IMG/VR virus record: IMGVR_UViG_3300023440_000622
Location: 1-45,479 of that record
Reading direction: 5' to 3' (one strand)
From: a virus
DNA length: 45,479 nucleotides
Shown: positions 6,772-13,404 of the stretch, piece after piece
Layout: every line of letters begins with the position of its first letter
Position numbering within the stretch: the stretch's first letter is position 1
The notes under the pieces: generated by a model
What the model was told of the DNA's origin: nothing
Seen by the model: only the letters and a program-made list of their open reading frames with translations
Database searches by the model: none
Translations under genes and position numbers: made by a program

Positions 6772-7728
6772 ATGTCGGCCCGCAATGACATTGCCTTCCG
6801 TTTAATGTGTCAGATCGTCGAGGGGGGTATGACCGATCTGGAACCTGATGCTGTGAGGTATTCCAGTCGGAATGAGGCATACGAATATCTCATTGACCTT
6901 GGCGTAGTGTCACTCGTTGATGGAATTGGCACGGCCATTCTTTGCCCATGGTGTAGCATCAATGATCTACAGACAATTCGCTTCCGCGATAATGCTTATC
7001 AAGGCTATTGCGTCGACTGCGGATGGATTAGTGTCCAGCCACATCACGTAAAACCGCTACGCATGGAAGTCGGGTGCCTTATCCGATGGATCTCATCTGC
7101 TCTGCGCCTTACGGGACGCTATCAGGCTGACGAGCTTATCTCTAACCATCTATGGCGACTTGGAGAGTTAGAGCACAGACGGAAACGCCGCACGATATTT
7201 TTTGGCAGGCGTCTGGAAGATGAATCCGTTCTTCCGGAACTTGAGAGCCGGCTTCTCGCAAACTCCGCGCCAGGCAGGGGCGTTCTTATCACAACGACCG
7301 AAATCGATCCTGCGACATTCCGTCGCGCAGGAAGCGTTGTTGTCCCATTGAGGGCCATAGCCCACCTCAGAAAGGCAGGACTGGTCATCGAAAACCTTGA
7401 TGCCTTCCTCGACGGAAACCCGACGTCTGCTCATGACTCTTCAGAGACATCGCTACGCCTCATGCACTCCGGTCGCATCGCACTGATAGAAGGAAAACAG
7501 CACAGGATGTCTCCCCAAGTCTACCAATTCCTCTGCGTGTTGGAGCAGGCTGCGGGGGAACCTATCCATAAACGTACTCTGGCCGATGCGCTTGAAATTG
7601 ATGTGGACAAATGCAAGGGATCACTCATCTTCAAGAGGCACAAACCCATATACGAAACATTCGTCGGCCATGACTCCCAGGGCCACTACTGGATCCATCG
7701 AACATTTCTACCTGACCAAAGGAGGTGA
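6772..7728 (+). CDS. Unrecognised 318-aa protein with zinc ribbon and possible winged helix
   Basis: Residues 58-83 contain two CxxC pairs (C58, C61, C80, C83) around ~18 residues, a zinc-ribbon knuckle. Residues ~228-310 (GRIALIEGKQHRMSPQVYQFLCVLE, HKRTLADALEID, HYWIHRTF) resemble a winged-helix domain of the response-regulator output type. The middle (~120-220) is unassigned. A DNA-binding or regulatory role is inference. It was originally 8 nt downstream of the 407-aa gene; the IS now separates them by 852 nt. It ends in TGA overlapping an ATG preceded by AAGGAGG. Base composition is clearly less GC-rich than the phage genes, suggesting separate acquisition. Confidence 0.7.
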   Translation: MSARNDIAFRLMCQIVEGGMTDLEPDAVRYSSRNEAYEYLIDLGVVSLVDGIGTAILCPWCSINDLQTIRFRDNAYQGYCVDCGWISVQPHHVKPLRMEVGCLIRWISSALRLTGRYQADELISNHLWRLGELEHRRKRRTIFFGRRLEDESVLPELESRLLANSAPGRGVLITTTEIDPATFRRAGSVVVPLRAIAHLRKAGLVIENLDAFLDGNPTSAHDSSETSLRLMHSGRIALIEGKQHRMSPQVYQFLCVLEQAAGEPIHKRTLADALEIDVDKCKGSLIFKRHKPIYETFVGHDSQGHYWIHRTFLPDQRR

Positions 7729-7787
7729 TGCGGACAGCCACACTACCCTTTCAATTAATCCGTTTAACTGAACACGAGGTACCAGCG

Positions 7788-8012
7788 ATGGCAGGAAAAA
7801 ATCAGTGGGTCGTCAAGCATGGCGACAAATGGGGTGTGCGAGGAGAAGGCAATGATCGCCTTACCTCCACGCACGACACGCAGAGAGGGGCTTTTGAGCG
7901 TGCGCGTGAGATTGCGCGTAAGCAGCGCAGCGAGGTGATCATCCAAGGCGAAGACGGGAAAATCCGCGAACGCAACAGCTACGGTAACGATCCTTTCCCG
8001 CCTCGCGGCTAA
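7788..8012 (+). CDS. DUF2188-like small protein
   Basis: A 74-aa protein starting MAGKNQWVVKHGDKWGVRGEG, then a helix (AFERAREIARKQRSEV) and a beta pair (VIIQGEDGKIRERNSYG). This is the layout of DUF2188, small proteins of unknown function common in plasmids and prophages. In-frame starts at 7725 or 7728 (TGATG overlap with the previous stop, AAGGAGG very close) would add about 20 residues. I prefer 7788 because family members usually begin a few residues before the WVV-H-D-W-V strand and a GAGG lies upstream. It is the last gene before a strong terminator. Confidence 0.75.
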   Translation: MAGKNQWVVKHGDKWGVRGEGNDRLTSTHDTQRGAFERAREIARKQRSEVIIQGEDGKIRERNSYGNDPFPPRG

Positions 8013-8034
8013 ACGAATCTCTCAGCTATTCCCC

Positions 8035-8068
8035 AAACAAGGCCCGAAGGACACTCCGGGCCTTGTTT
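8035..8068 (+). terminator. Intrinsic terminator of the accessory operon
   Basis: A perfect 12-bp stem, AAACAAGGCCCG (8035-8046) and CGGGCCTTGTTT (8057-8068), with a 10-nt loop and a T-containing tail, 22 nt after the DUF2188-like stop. It separates the accessory operon from the phage early operon. Confidence 0.85.
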
Positions 8069-8100
8069 CGTTTCGCTCCTCCCCGAGCTGAATTACCCGA

Positions 8101-8143
8101 TTTGCCCACCCCATTTGCCCACTCTGGTTACCTCTTTGCCCAC
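8101..8143. repeat. Three direct repeats of TTTGCCCAC upstream of the early operon
   Basis: TTTGCCCAC occurs at 8101-8109, 8114-8122 and 8135-8143 (13- and 21-nt steps), inside the 185-nt gap between the terminator and the AlpA-like gene. The position fits operator or activator sites for the early promoter; no clear -35/-10 pair was found. Confidence 0.5.
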
Positions 8144-8197
8144 CCTCCAGATCCCAAAATGACCTCACGTTCCCGCAACAACCCATAGGAGCGAATC

Positions 8198-8410
8198 GTG
8201 AGTGTGAAACATCTGAACCAACGCCAACTGGCCGAACGCTGGGGCGTCAGCGAAGCCACACTGGAACGCTAGCGCAGCGAGGGCATCGGCCCGATCTTCC
8301 TCAAACTGCACGGGCGCGTGCTCTACCGCGTGGAGGACATCGAGTCCTACGAGGCCGACTGTCTGCGCAAGAGCACCTCGGAGCGCGCAAGCGCGGGAGG
8401 TGCCGCATGA
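8198..8410 (+). pseudogene. AlpA/MerR-like HTH protein gene interrupted by an amber codon
   Basis: Reading from GTG 8198 (ribosome site AGGAG at 8187-8191), the frame encodes a short excisionase-type HTH: LNQRQLAERWGVSEATLER, then TAG at 8270-8272, then RSEGIGPIFLKLHGRVLYRV and a helix ending at TGA 8408-8410. In this family the interrupted position is a conserved Trp (ERWR), so TGG to TAG is the simplest explanation. The stop overlaps the next start as ATGA, showing it was the first gene of the early operon. Unless the amber is suppressed or is a sequence error, only a 24-aa peptide is made. An intact protein would be a regulator or directionality factor. Confidence 0.75.
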
Positions 8411-8880
8411 CCGCCACCTTTACCCCCGACCAGGTGCTGGCCACGCCTCCCGGTGATCTCGCGAGGCAGCCTGCCGAGACTCTGTTCCGCATCAAGAACA
8501 ACGCCGCCGACCTGCTGGCCTCGGCCCGCGCGCTTGTCGAGCACATCGACCGCGCCCTGGAGCTGAAGTACGCCGACCGGGCGCAGGCGGTTCGCCTGGC
8601 GGCCGGCAAGGACACCGGCGTGGTGCATTTCGACGACGGTCCTGTACGCGTGACCGCGGACCTGCCCAAGCGGGTGACCTGGGACCAGAAACGGCTCGCC
8701 GAGATCGTGCGCCGCATCGAGGCCAGCGGTGACGACCCCACCGAATACGTCGAGATCACCTATCGCGTGCCCGAGAGTCGCTTCAACGCCTGGCCTGAAT
8801 CCATCCGGCAGGCCTTCGCGCCCGCCCGCACCCTCAAGACCGGCAAGCCCGGTTTCCGTCTCGCTTTGATGCAGGAGTAA
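8407..8880 (+). CDS. Phage early protein of unknown function
   Basis: A 157-aa protein. The first ~75 residues form helices with coiled-coil character (AETLFRIKNNAADLLASARALVEHIDRALELKYADRAQAVR). A beta hairpin follows (GVVHFDDGPVRVTADL), then a helical WDQKRLAEIVRRIEASG and a YVEITYRVPESRFNAWP segment. It is commonly seen just upstream of Sak4-like ATPase genes in prophages, so a role in early recombination or replication is plausible but unproven. Its ATG overlaps the stop of the broken HTH gene by 4 nt. No catalytic motif was recognised. Confidence 0.7.
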   Translation: MTATFTPDQVLATPPGDLARQPAETLFRIKNNAADLLASARALVEHIDRALELKYADRAQAVRLAAGKDTGVVHFDDGPVRVTADLPKRVTWDQKRLAEIVRRIEASGDDPTEYVEITYRVPESRFNAWPESIRQAFAPARTLKTGKPGFRLALMQE

Positions 8881-8885
8881 CCGCC

Positions 8886-9164
8886 ATGTTCAAGAAACGC
8901 ACTTTGCCCGACCGTCTGCGCAAGCAGAACCTGTTTCTGGATGAACTCCCCTCGCTGATCCACGTGGACGGCACGGAGGTGGCCCTCGAGGAAGCCACGC
9001 TCGATCAGGTGGCGTTCGCCATCCTCGAGATGGAAGAAGGCCTCCGTCCTATCAGCCGGCGCATGCACGCGCTCCGCGAACTGGTGGAACAGGCCCGCAA
9101 GCGCCGAGGCCTTGGTGCGCAGCGCATCAACGAGATCTTCTCCGACGAGGAGGCCCGGTCATGA
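8886..9164 (+). CDS. Small phage early protein
   Basis: A 92-aa charged, mostly helical protein (LPDRLRKQNLFLDELPSLI, LDQVAFAILEMEEGLRP, ALRELVEQARKRRG). It lies 5 nt after the previous gene and its stop overlaps the start of the ATPase gene by 4 nt, so it is part of the early operon. I do not recognise a family. It could be an accessory subunit for the adjacent ATPase, which is inference only. Confidence 0.65.
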   Translation: MFKKRTLPDRLRKQNLFLDELPSLIHVDGTEVALEEATLDQVAFAILEMEEGLRPISRRMHALRELVEQARKRRGLGAQRINEIFSDEEARS

Positions 9165-10033
9165 GCCTGCCCATCATCTCCGCTGATGAACGCCTCGCCG
9201 AGCGGCGGGGCGTCAAGGGGGTGCTGGTGGGCCGAAGCGGCATCGGCAAGACCTCCCAGCTCTGGACCCTGGATCCCGAGCGCACGCTGTTCTTCGATCT
9301 GGAGGCTGGCGATCTGGCCGTGGAGGGCTGGGCAGGCGACGCCATCCGCCCGCGCACCTGGCCCGAATGCCGGGACCTGGCCGTGTTTATCGGCGGGCCT
9401 GACCCGGCGCTGCGCAGTGATCAGGCCTACAGCCAGGCCCATTTCGACGCCGTCTGCGAGAAGTACGGCGACCCGTCGGTGATGGACAAGTACGAGACGG
9501 TGTTCGTCGACTCCATCACCGTCGCCGGCCGGCTGTGCCTCCAGTGGTGCAAGGGACAGCCGCAGGCGGTCTCCGAGCGCACCGGCAAGCCCGACATGCG
9601 CGGCGCCTACGGTCTGCTCGGCCAGGAGATGATCGCCTGGCTCACCCATCTGCAGCACACCCGCGGCAAGAACGTCTGGTTCGTCGGGATCCTCGACGAG
9701 AAGCTCGACGACTTCAATCGCCGCGTCTTCCAGTTGCAGATCGAGGGTTCCAAGACCGGCCTGGAGCTGCCCGGCATCGTGGACGAGGTCATCACCCTGG
9801 CCGAGATTCGCGAGGCCGACGCCGAGCCGTACCGCGCCTTCGTCTGCCACACCCTGAACCCCTGGGGCTATCCCGCCAAGGACCGTTCCGGCCGGTTGGA
9901 CCTCATCGAGGAGCCGCATCTGGGCCGCCTCATGGAAAAGATCGCCGGCCCTGCGCGGCCCGCCTCCGAGCGCCTGCGCTTCGCCCGCCCCACGGACAAC
10001 ACTCATGAACCGAATCGAGAGGTGACCTCATGA
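9161..10033 (+). CDS. Sak4-like RecA-fold ATPase (AAA_24), phage recombination
   Basis: A 290-aa RecA-core ATPase. Walker A is GRSGIGKT (residues 24-31); a Walker B-like strand is YETVFVDSIT (~110-119). The order and length match phage nucleotide-binding proteins of the AAA_24/Sak4 group, single-strand annealing or strand-exchange proteins built on a shortened RecA core. The C-terminal ~40 residues are poorly conserved. An SSB-like gene follows immediately (ATGA overlap), the neighbour usually seen with Sak4 recombinases, which supports the call. Expected role: loading on ssDNA to drive recombination-dependent replication and genome repair. Confidence 0.8.
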   Translation: MSLPIISADERLAERRGVKGVLVGRSGIGKTSQLWTLDPERTLFFDLEAGDLAVEGWAGDAIRPRTWPECRDLAVFIGGPDPALRSDQAYSQAHFDAVCEKYGDPSVMDKYETVFVDSITVAGRLCLQWCKGQPQAVSERTGKPDMRGAYGLLGQEMIAWLTHLQHTRGKNVWFVGILDEKLDDFNRRVFQLQIEGSKTGLELPGIVDEVITLAEIREADAEPYRAFVCHTLNPWGYPAKDRSGRLDLIEEPHLGRLMEKIAGPARPASERLRFARPTDNTHEPNREVTS

Positions 10034-10611
10034 GCTACTTCGATTTCAACAACGCGGAAGACCAGACCGGCTTCGACCTGATCCCCAAGGGCACCCTGGT
10101 CAAGGTGCGCATGACCATCCGCCCGGGTGGCTTCGACGACCCCGCCCAGGGCTGGACCGGCGGCTACGCCACCCAGAGCCAGACCACGGGCTCGGTTTAT
10201 CTCAACTGCGAGTTCGTGGTGCTGGAAGGCAAGTACGCCCGGCGCAAGATGTGGTCCCTGATCGGGCTCCACAGCCCCAAGGGGCCTGAGTGGGCCAACA
10301 TGGGCCGCGCCTTCATCAAGGGCATCCTCAACTCCGCCCGCGGCGTGCACCCCGGGGACAACTCGCCCCAGGCGCAGCAGGCGCGCCGGATCCAGGGCTT
10401 CCAGGATCTGGACGGCATCGAGTTCGTCGCCCGCGTGGACGTGGAGAAGGACCAGAACGGCGAGGACAGGAACGTCGTCAAGCAGGCGATTACGCCCGAC
10501 CACAAGGACTACGCCGCGCTCATGGGGCAGCCCTCGGCGGCGCCAATCGCGCCGCAGCAGACGCAGGCCGCGCCGGCCACCCCGCCCAACCGGCCCAGCT
10601 GGGCGCAGTAA
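10030..10611 (+). CDS. Phage SSB-like / ssDNA-binding partner protein
   Basis: A 193-aa protein with a beta-rich core (residues ~15-75: LIPKGTLVKVRMTIRPGG, GSVYLNCEFVVLEGKYARRKMWSLIGL), consistent with an OB-type fold. A helical segment (MGRAFIKGILNSARG), a FQDLDGIEFVARVDVEKD strand pair and a Pro/Ala/Gln-rich linker follow. The end, PNRPSWAQ, lacks the acidic tip of cellular SSB. Gene order directly after a Sak4-like ATPase supports ssDNA binding. It overlaps the ATPase gene by 4 nt. Function is inferred from fold impression and context, not from a diagnostic motif. Confidence 0.65.
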   Translation: MSYFDFNNAEDQTGFDLIPKGTLVKVRMTIRPGGFDDPAQGWTGGYATQSQTTGSVYLNCEFVVLEGKYARRKMWSLIGLHSPKGPEWANMGRAFIKGILNSARGVHPGDNSPQAQQARRIQGFQDLDGIEFVARVDVEKDQNGEDRNVVKQAITPDHKDYAALMGQPSAAPIAPQQTQAAPATPPNRPSWAQ

Positions 10612-10623
10612 GGAGGGCCGGCG

Positions 10624-12297
10624 ATGATCCTGAGACCCCGACAAAAGGTGTTTGTCGAGCGCGTGCTCCGCGCGCTCGACGAGCACGGCGATACGCTAGG
10701 CGTGGCCCCGACCGGCGCGGGCAAGACTGTCATGCTCTCGGCGGCGACCGGCAACATCATCAGCGATACTGATGCCAAGGCCTGCATTCTCGCCCATCGC
10801 GACGAGCTGACCAGTCAGAACGCCGCCAAGTTCTCCCGCGTCAACCCGAAGATCACCACTTCGATCTTCGACGCCCGGCAGAAGTCCTGGGCCGGCCAGG
10901 CCACCTTCGCCATGGTCCAGACGCTGGCCCGGGAAACCCATCTCAAGCGGATGCCGAAACTGGACCTACTGGTGGTGGACGAGGCCCATCACGCTGCCGC
11001 GCCCAGCTATCGGCGCATTATCGACCACGTCCGCGAACGCAATCCCAACGCGCGGGTGTTCGGTCTCACCGCCACCCCCGGCCGTGGCGACGGCAAGGCG
11101 CTGCGGCCGGTATTCAGCAACGTGGCCGACCAGATCACCCTGGGTGAGTTGATCCGCTCCGGGCATCTGGTGCCGCCGCGCACCTTCGTCATCGACGTGG
11201 GGACCCGGGACGCGCTATCCCGCGTGAAGCGCACCGCCGACGATTTCGACATGGCCGAGGTGGACGCCATCATGAACCGCTCGCCGGTCACCGAGGCCGT
11301 GATCCGTCACTGGAAGGAGAAGGCCGGCGACCGCCAGACGGTGGTGTTCTGCTCCACGGTGCGTCATGCCCGGAACGTGGCCGAAGCCTACGAGGCCGCA
11401 GGCGTCCCGACCGTCGTGGTGCATGGCGACCAGCCTGCCGCCGAGCGCAAAGCACAACTTGACCGTTTCGCCCGGGGCGAGGCTCAGGTGGTGGTCAATG
11501 TCGCGGTGCTCACCGAGGGCTGGGATCACCCGCCGACGGCCTGCGTGGTGTTGCTGCGACCCAGCTCCTTCAAGTCCACACTGATCCAGATGGTGGGACG
11601 GGGCCTGCGCACCGTCGATCCCAACGAGCATCCCGGCGTCACCAAGACCGATTGCATCGTGCTGGACTTCGGCACCAGCACGCTGCTGCACGGATCCCTG
11701 GAGCAGGACGTCGACCTGGATGGCCGGAAGTTCAAGGGCGAGGCGCCGAAAAAGGACTGCCCCGAATGTGGCGCTAAGGTACCGGCGGCCTCGCTGGAAT
11801 GTCCCCTGTGTGGTCACGTCTGGGAGCGCCCGGAGCCGGAATCCAGGGCGGAGCTGACCGACTTCGTGATGTCCGAGGTGGATCTGCTCAAGCGCTCAAG
11901 CTTCCGCTGGTGCGATCTGTTCGGGGACGACGCGGCGCTGATGGCCACCGGCTTCAGCGCCTGGGCCGGCGTGTTCTGGTTGTCCGGCCGGTGGCACGCC
12001 GTGGGTGGCGGCAAATGGCTCGCGACCCGGCTGCTTGCCGTCGGCGAGCGGACCGTCTGCCTGGCACAGGCCGACGACTGGCTCAACACGCACGAGAGCG
12101 ATGACACGGCTGCCAAGTCCCGCCGCTGGCTCAATCAGCCGCCCACCGAGAAGCAACTGGCTCATCTGCCACCCGAGTATCGCCAGGACTTCGGCCTGAC
12201 CCGCTATCAGGCCTCCTGTCTGCTGGCGTTTCGGTTCAACAAGCGCGACATCCAGGCCCGGGTGTTCGGTGCAGCAGATGAGAAGGAGGCAGCGTGA
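10624..12297 (+). CDS. DEAD/DEAH-box SF2 helicase with zinc knuckle
   Basis: A 557-aa superfamily 2 helicase. Motif I is APTGAGKT (residues 28-35), motif II DEAHH (119-123), motif III GLTATPGR (~147-154), and the C-terminal RecA lobe includes VVNVAVLTEGWDHP and the motif VI stretch LIQMVGRGLR. After the helicase core, a CPECG / CPLCG pair (~380-400) makes a zinc ribbon. The final ~140 residues are an extra domain with a Trp-rich segment and a KQLAHLPPEYRQDFGLTRYQASCLLAF helical part. It resembles the UvsW/type III restriction-like helicases of phage replication modules. It is preceded by AGGAGG close to the ATG. Likely role: branch migration or fork processing. Confidence 0.9.
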   Translation: MILRPRQKVFVERVLRALDEHGDTLGVAPTGAGKTVMLSAATGNIISDTDAKACILAHRDELTSQNAAKFSRVNPKITTSIFDARQKSWAGQATFAMVQTLARETHLKRMPKLDLLVVDEAHHAAAPSYRRIIDHVRERNPNARVFGLTATPGRGDGKALRPVFSNVADQITLGELIRSGHLVPPRTFVIDVGTRDALSRVKRTADDFDMAEVDAIMNRSPVTEAVIRHWKEKAGDRQTVVFCSTVRHARNVAEAYEAAGVPTVVVHGDQPAAERKAQLDRFARGEAQVVVNVAVLTEGWDHPPTACVVLLRPSSFKSTLIQMVGRGLRTVDPNEHPGVTKTDCIVLDFGTSTLLHGSLEQDVDLDGRKFKGEAPKKDCPECGAKVPAASLECPLCGHVWERPEPESRAELTDFVMSEVDLLKRSSFRWCDLFGDDAALMATGFSAWAGVFWLSGRWHAVGGGKWLATRLLAVGERTVCLAQADDWLNTHESDDTAAKSRRWLNQPPTEKQLAHLPPEYRQDFGLTRYQASCLLAFRFNKRDIQARVFGAADEKEAA

Positions 12298-12638
12298 TAT
12301 GCGCGGTATGCGGACGGGAAGGCCGGGGCTTTTGCTGGGTATCGCCGCCCAGACCCGGGACCAGGCGGCAGTTCAAACGATTCTGCTCCATGCGCTGCCA
12401 GGACATTCATGCACGCAGGGCGAAGGCCGGGGGTGGCGTCGTGATTGATCCCACCCACAACGAAAAGGCCGCGATGGAGGCCGTGCTGCCCCGGCTCGGG
12501 GAATACGTCGCCTCCATCGGCATGGACCGGCCGCTGGCCGGCTACAGCCGCGAGGAGATCCTGCAACTGGTCAACGTGGTGCTCACCGCCTACTTCGACA
12601 ACCTGCGGGATCTCACGCCCGATGACGTGCCGTTCTGA
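12294..12638 (+). CDS. Small zinc-finger phage protein (DUF6511-like)
   Basis: A 114-aa protein starting at GTG 12294, which overlaps the helicase stop by 4 nt and has AAGGAGG just upstream. Cysteines near the N-terminus (ICAVCG, then FCSMRCQ near residue 30) form a probable treble-clef zinc site. The C-terminal half is helical (NEKAAMEAVLPRLGEYVASIG, EEILQLVNVVLTAYFDNLRD). Layout and context match the DUF6511 group of phage early proteins, a recollection rather than a search result. Role unknown; zinc and basic residues suggest nucleic-acid contact. Confidence 0.7.
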   Translation: MICAVCGREGRGFCWVSPPRPGTRRQFKRFCSMRCQDIHARRAKAGGGVVIDPTHNEKAAMEAVLPRLGEYVASIGMDRPLAGYSREEILQLVNVVLTAYFDNLRDLTPDDVPF

Positions 12639-12648
12639 GGGGGTGGCC

Positions 12649-13404
12649 ATGCTCGATTACAACCACCGCCCCAAATTCTTTGAGCAGGTCACGGCCGTCA
12701 TCGACGAAGCGCTGACCGCCGAGCATGCATCCCGGACGCCGCGCAGTTATTTGGGCGCTTCACGCCTCGGCGTCGCATGCGAGCGCGCGCTGCAGTACGA
12801 GTACGCCCAGGCCCCGGTCGATCCGGGACGCGAACTACCCGGCCGGGTGCTGCGGATCTTCGAGGTCGGGCACTCACTGGAAGCGTTGGCGATCCGTTGG
12901 CTGCGGCTGGCCGGGTTCGATCTCCATACCGAAAAGGCCGACGGCGGGCAGTTCAGCTTCTCGGTGGCCGGCGGCCGCATCCAGGGCCATGTGGACGGCA
13001 TCCTGGCCGGCGGTCCCGAGACGCTGGGCCTCTCGTATCCCGCGCTGTGGGAGTGCAAGACCATGAACGCCCGCGCCTGGCGGGAGACCGTCAAGCGCGG
13101 CGTGGTCCAGGCCAAGCCGGTCTACGCCGCCCAGATCGCCGTCTACCAAGCCTACATGGAGGCGAGCGTACCCGGCATCTCGCGCCATCCCGCGCTGTTC
13201 ACCGTCATCAACAAGGACACCCAAGAACTCTGGTTCGAGCGGGTACCGTTCGACGGCGGACTCGCCCAGCGCATGTCGGACCGCGCCGTGCGAATCATCC
13301 AGGCCACCGAGGCGGGCGAGCTTCTGCCGCGCCTCGCCACCACGCCGACGCACCACGAGTGCAAGGGCTGCGCGTGGCAGGACCGCTGCTGGAGGCAGGC
13401 ATGA
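12649..13404 (+). CDS. PD-(D/E)XK nuclease with Cas4/AddB-type Fe-S cysteines
   Basis: A 251-aa exonuclease-like protein. Active-site elements in order: GHSLEAL helix (~74-80), GHVDGIL (Asp116), WECK (Glu135, Lys137) and a QIAVYQAYM helix (Gln162). One cysteine before the domain (C44, in GVACERALQYEY) and three at the C-terminus (C238, C241, C247) reproduce the four-cysteine 4Fe-4S arrangement of Cas4, AddB and Dna2 nucleases. Start ATG 12649 is chosen over in-frame upstream codons because it follows GGGGGTGG and the upstream gene ends at 12638. It is likely to resect DNA ends to feed the Sak4/SSB pair. Its stop overlaps the primase gene by 4 nt. Confidence 0.85.
   Translation: MLDYNHRPKFFEQVTAVIDEALTAEHASRTPRSYLGASRLGVACERALQYEYAQAPVDPGRELPGRVLRIFEVGHSLEALAIRWLRLAGFDLHTEKADGGQFSFSVAGGRIQGHVDGILAGGPETLGLSYPALWECKTMNARAWRETVKRGVVQAKPVYAAQIAVYQAYMEASVPGISRHPALFTVINKDTQELWFERVPFDGGLAQRMSDRAVRIIQATEAGELLPRLATTPTHHECKGCAWQDRCWRQA

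Noticed and set aside
5984-8272. TAG read as a sense codon in this organism, because two conserved Trp positions carry TAG
   Set aside because: Other genes here (the 407-aa protein, the ImmA-like protease, the T frame) end in TAG at the expected places, so recoding is unlikely; two point mutations are simpler.
12649-13404. Stand-alone CRISPR Cas4
   Set aside because: The cysteines and active site fit, but the gene is embedded in a phage replication operon with no Cas1 or Cas2; a phage exonuclease is the better call.
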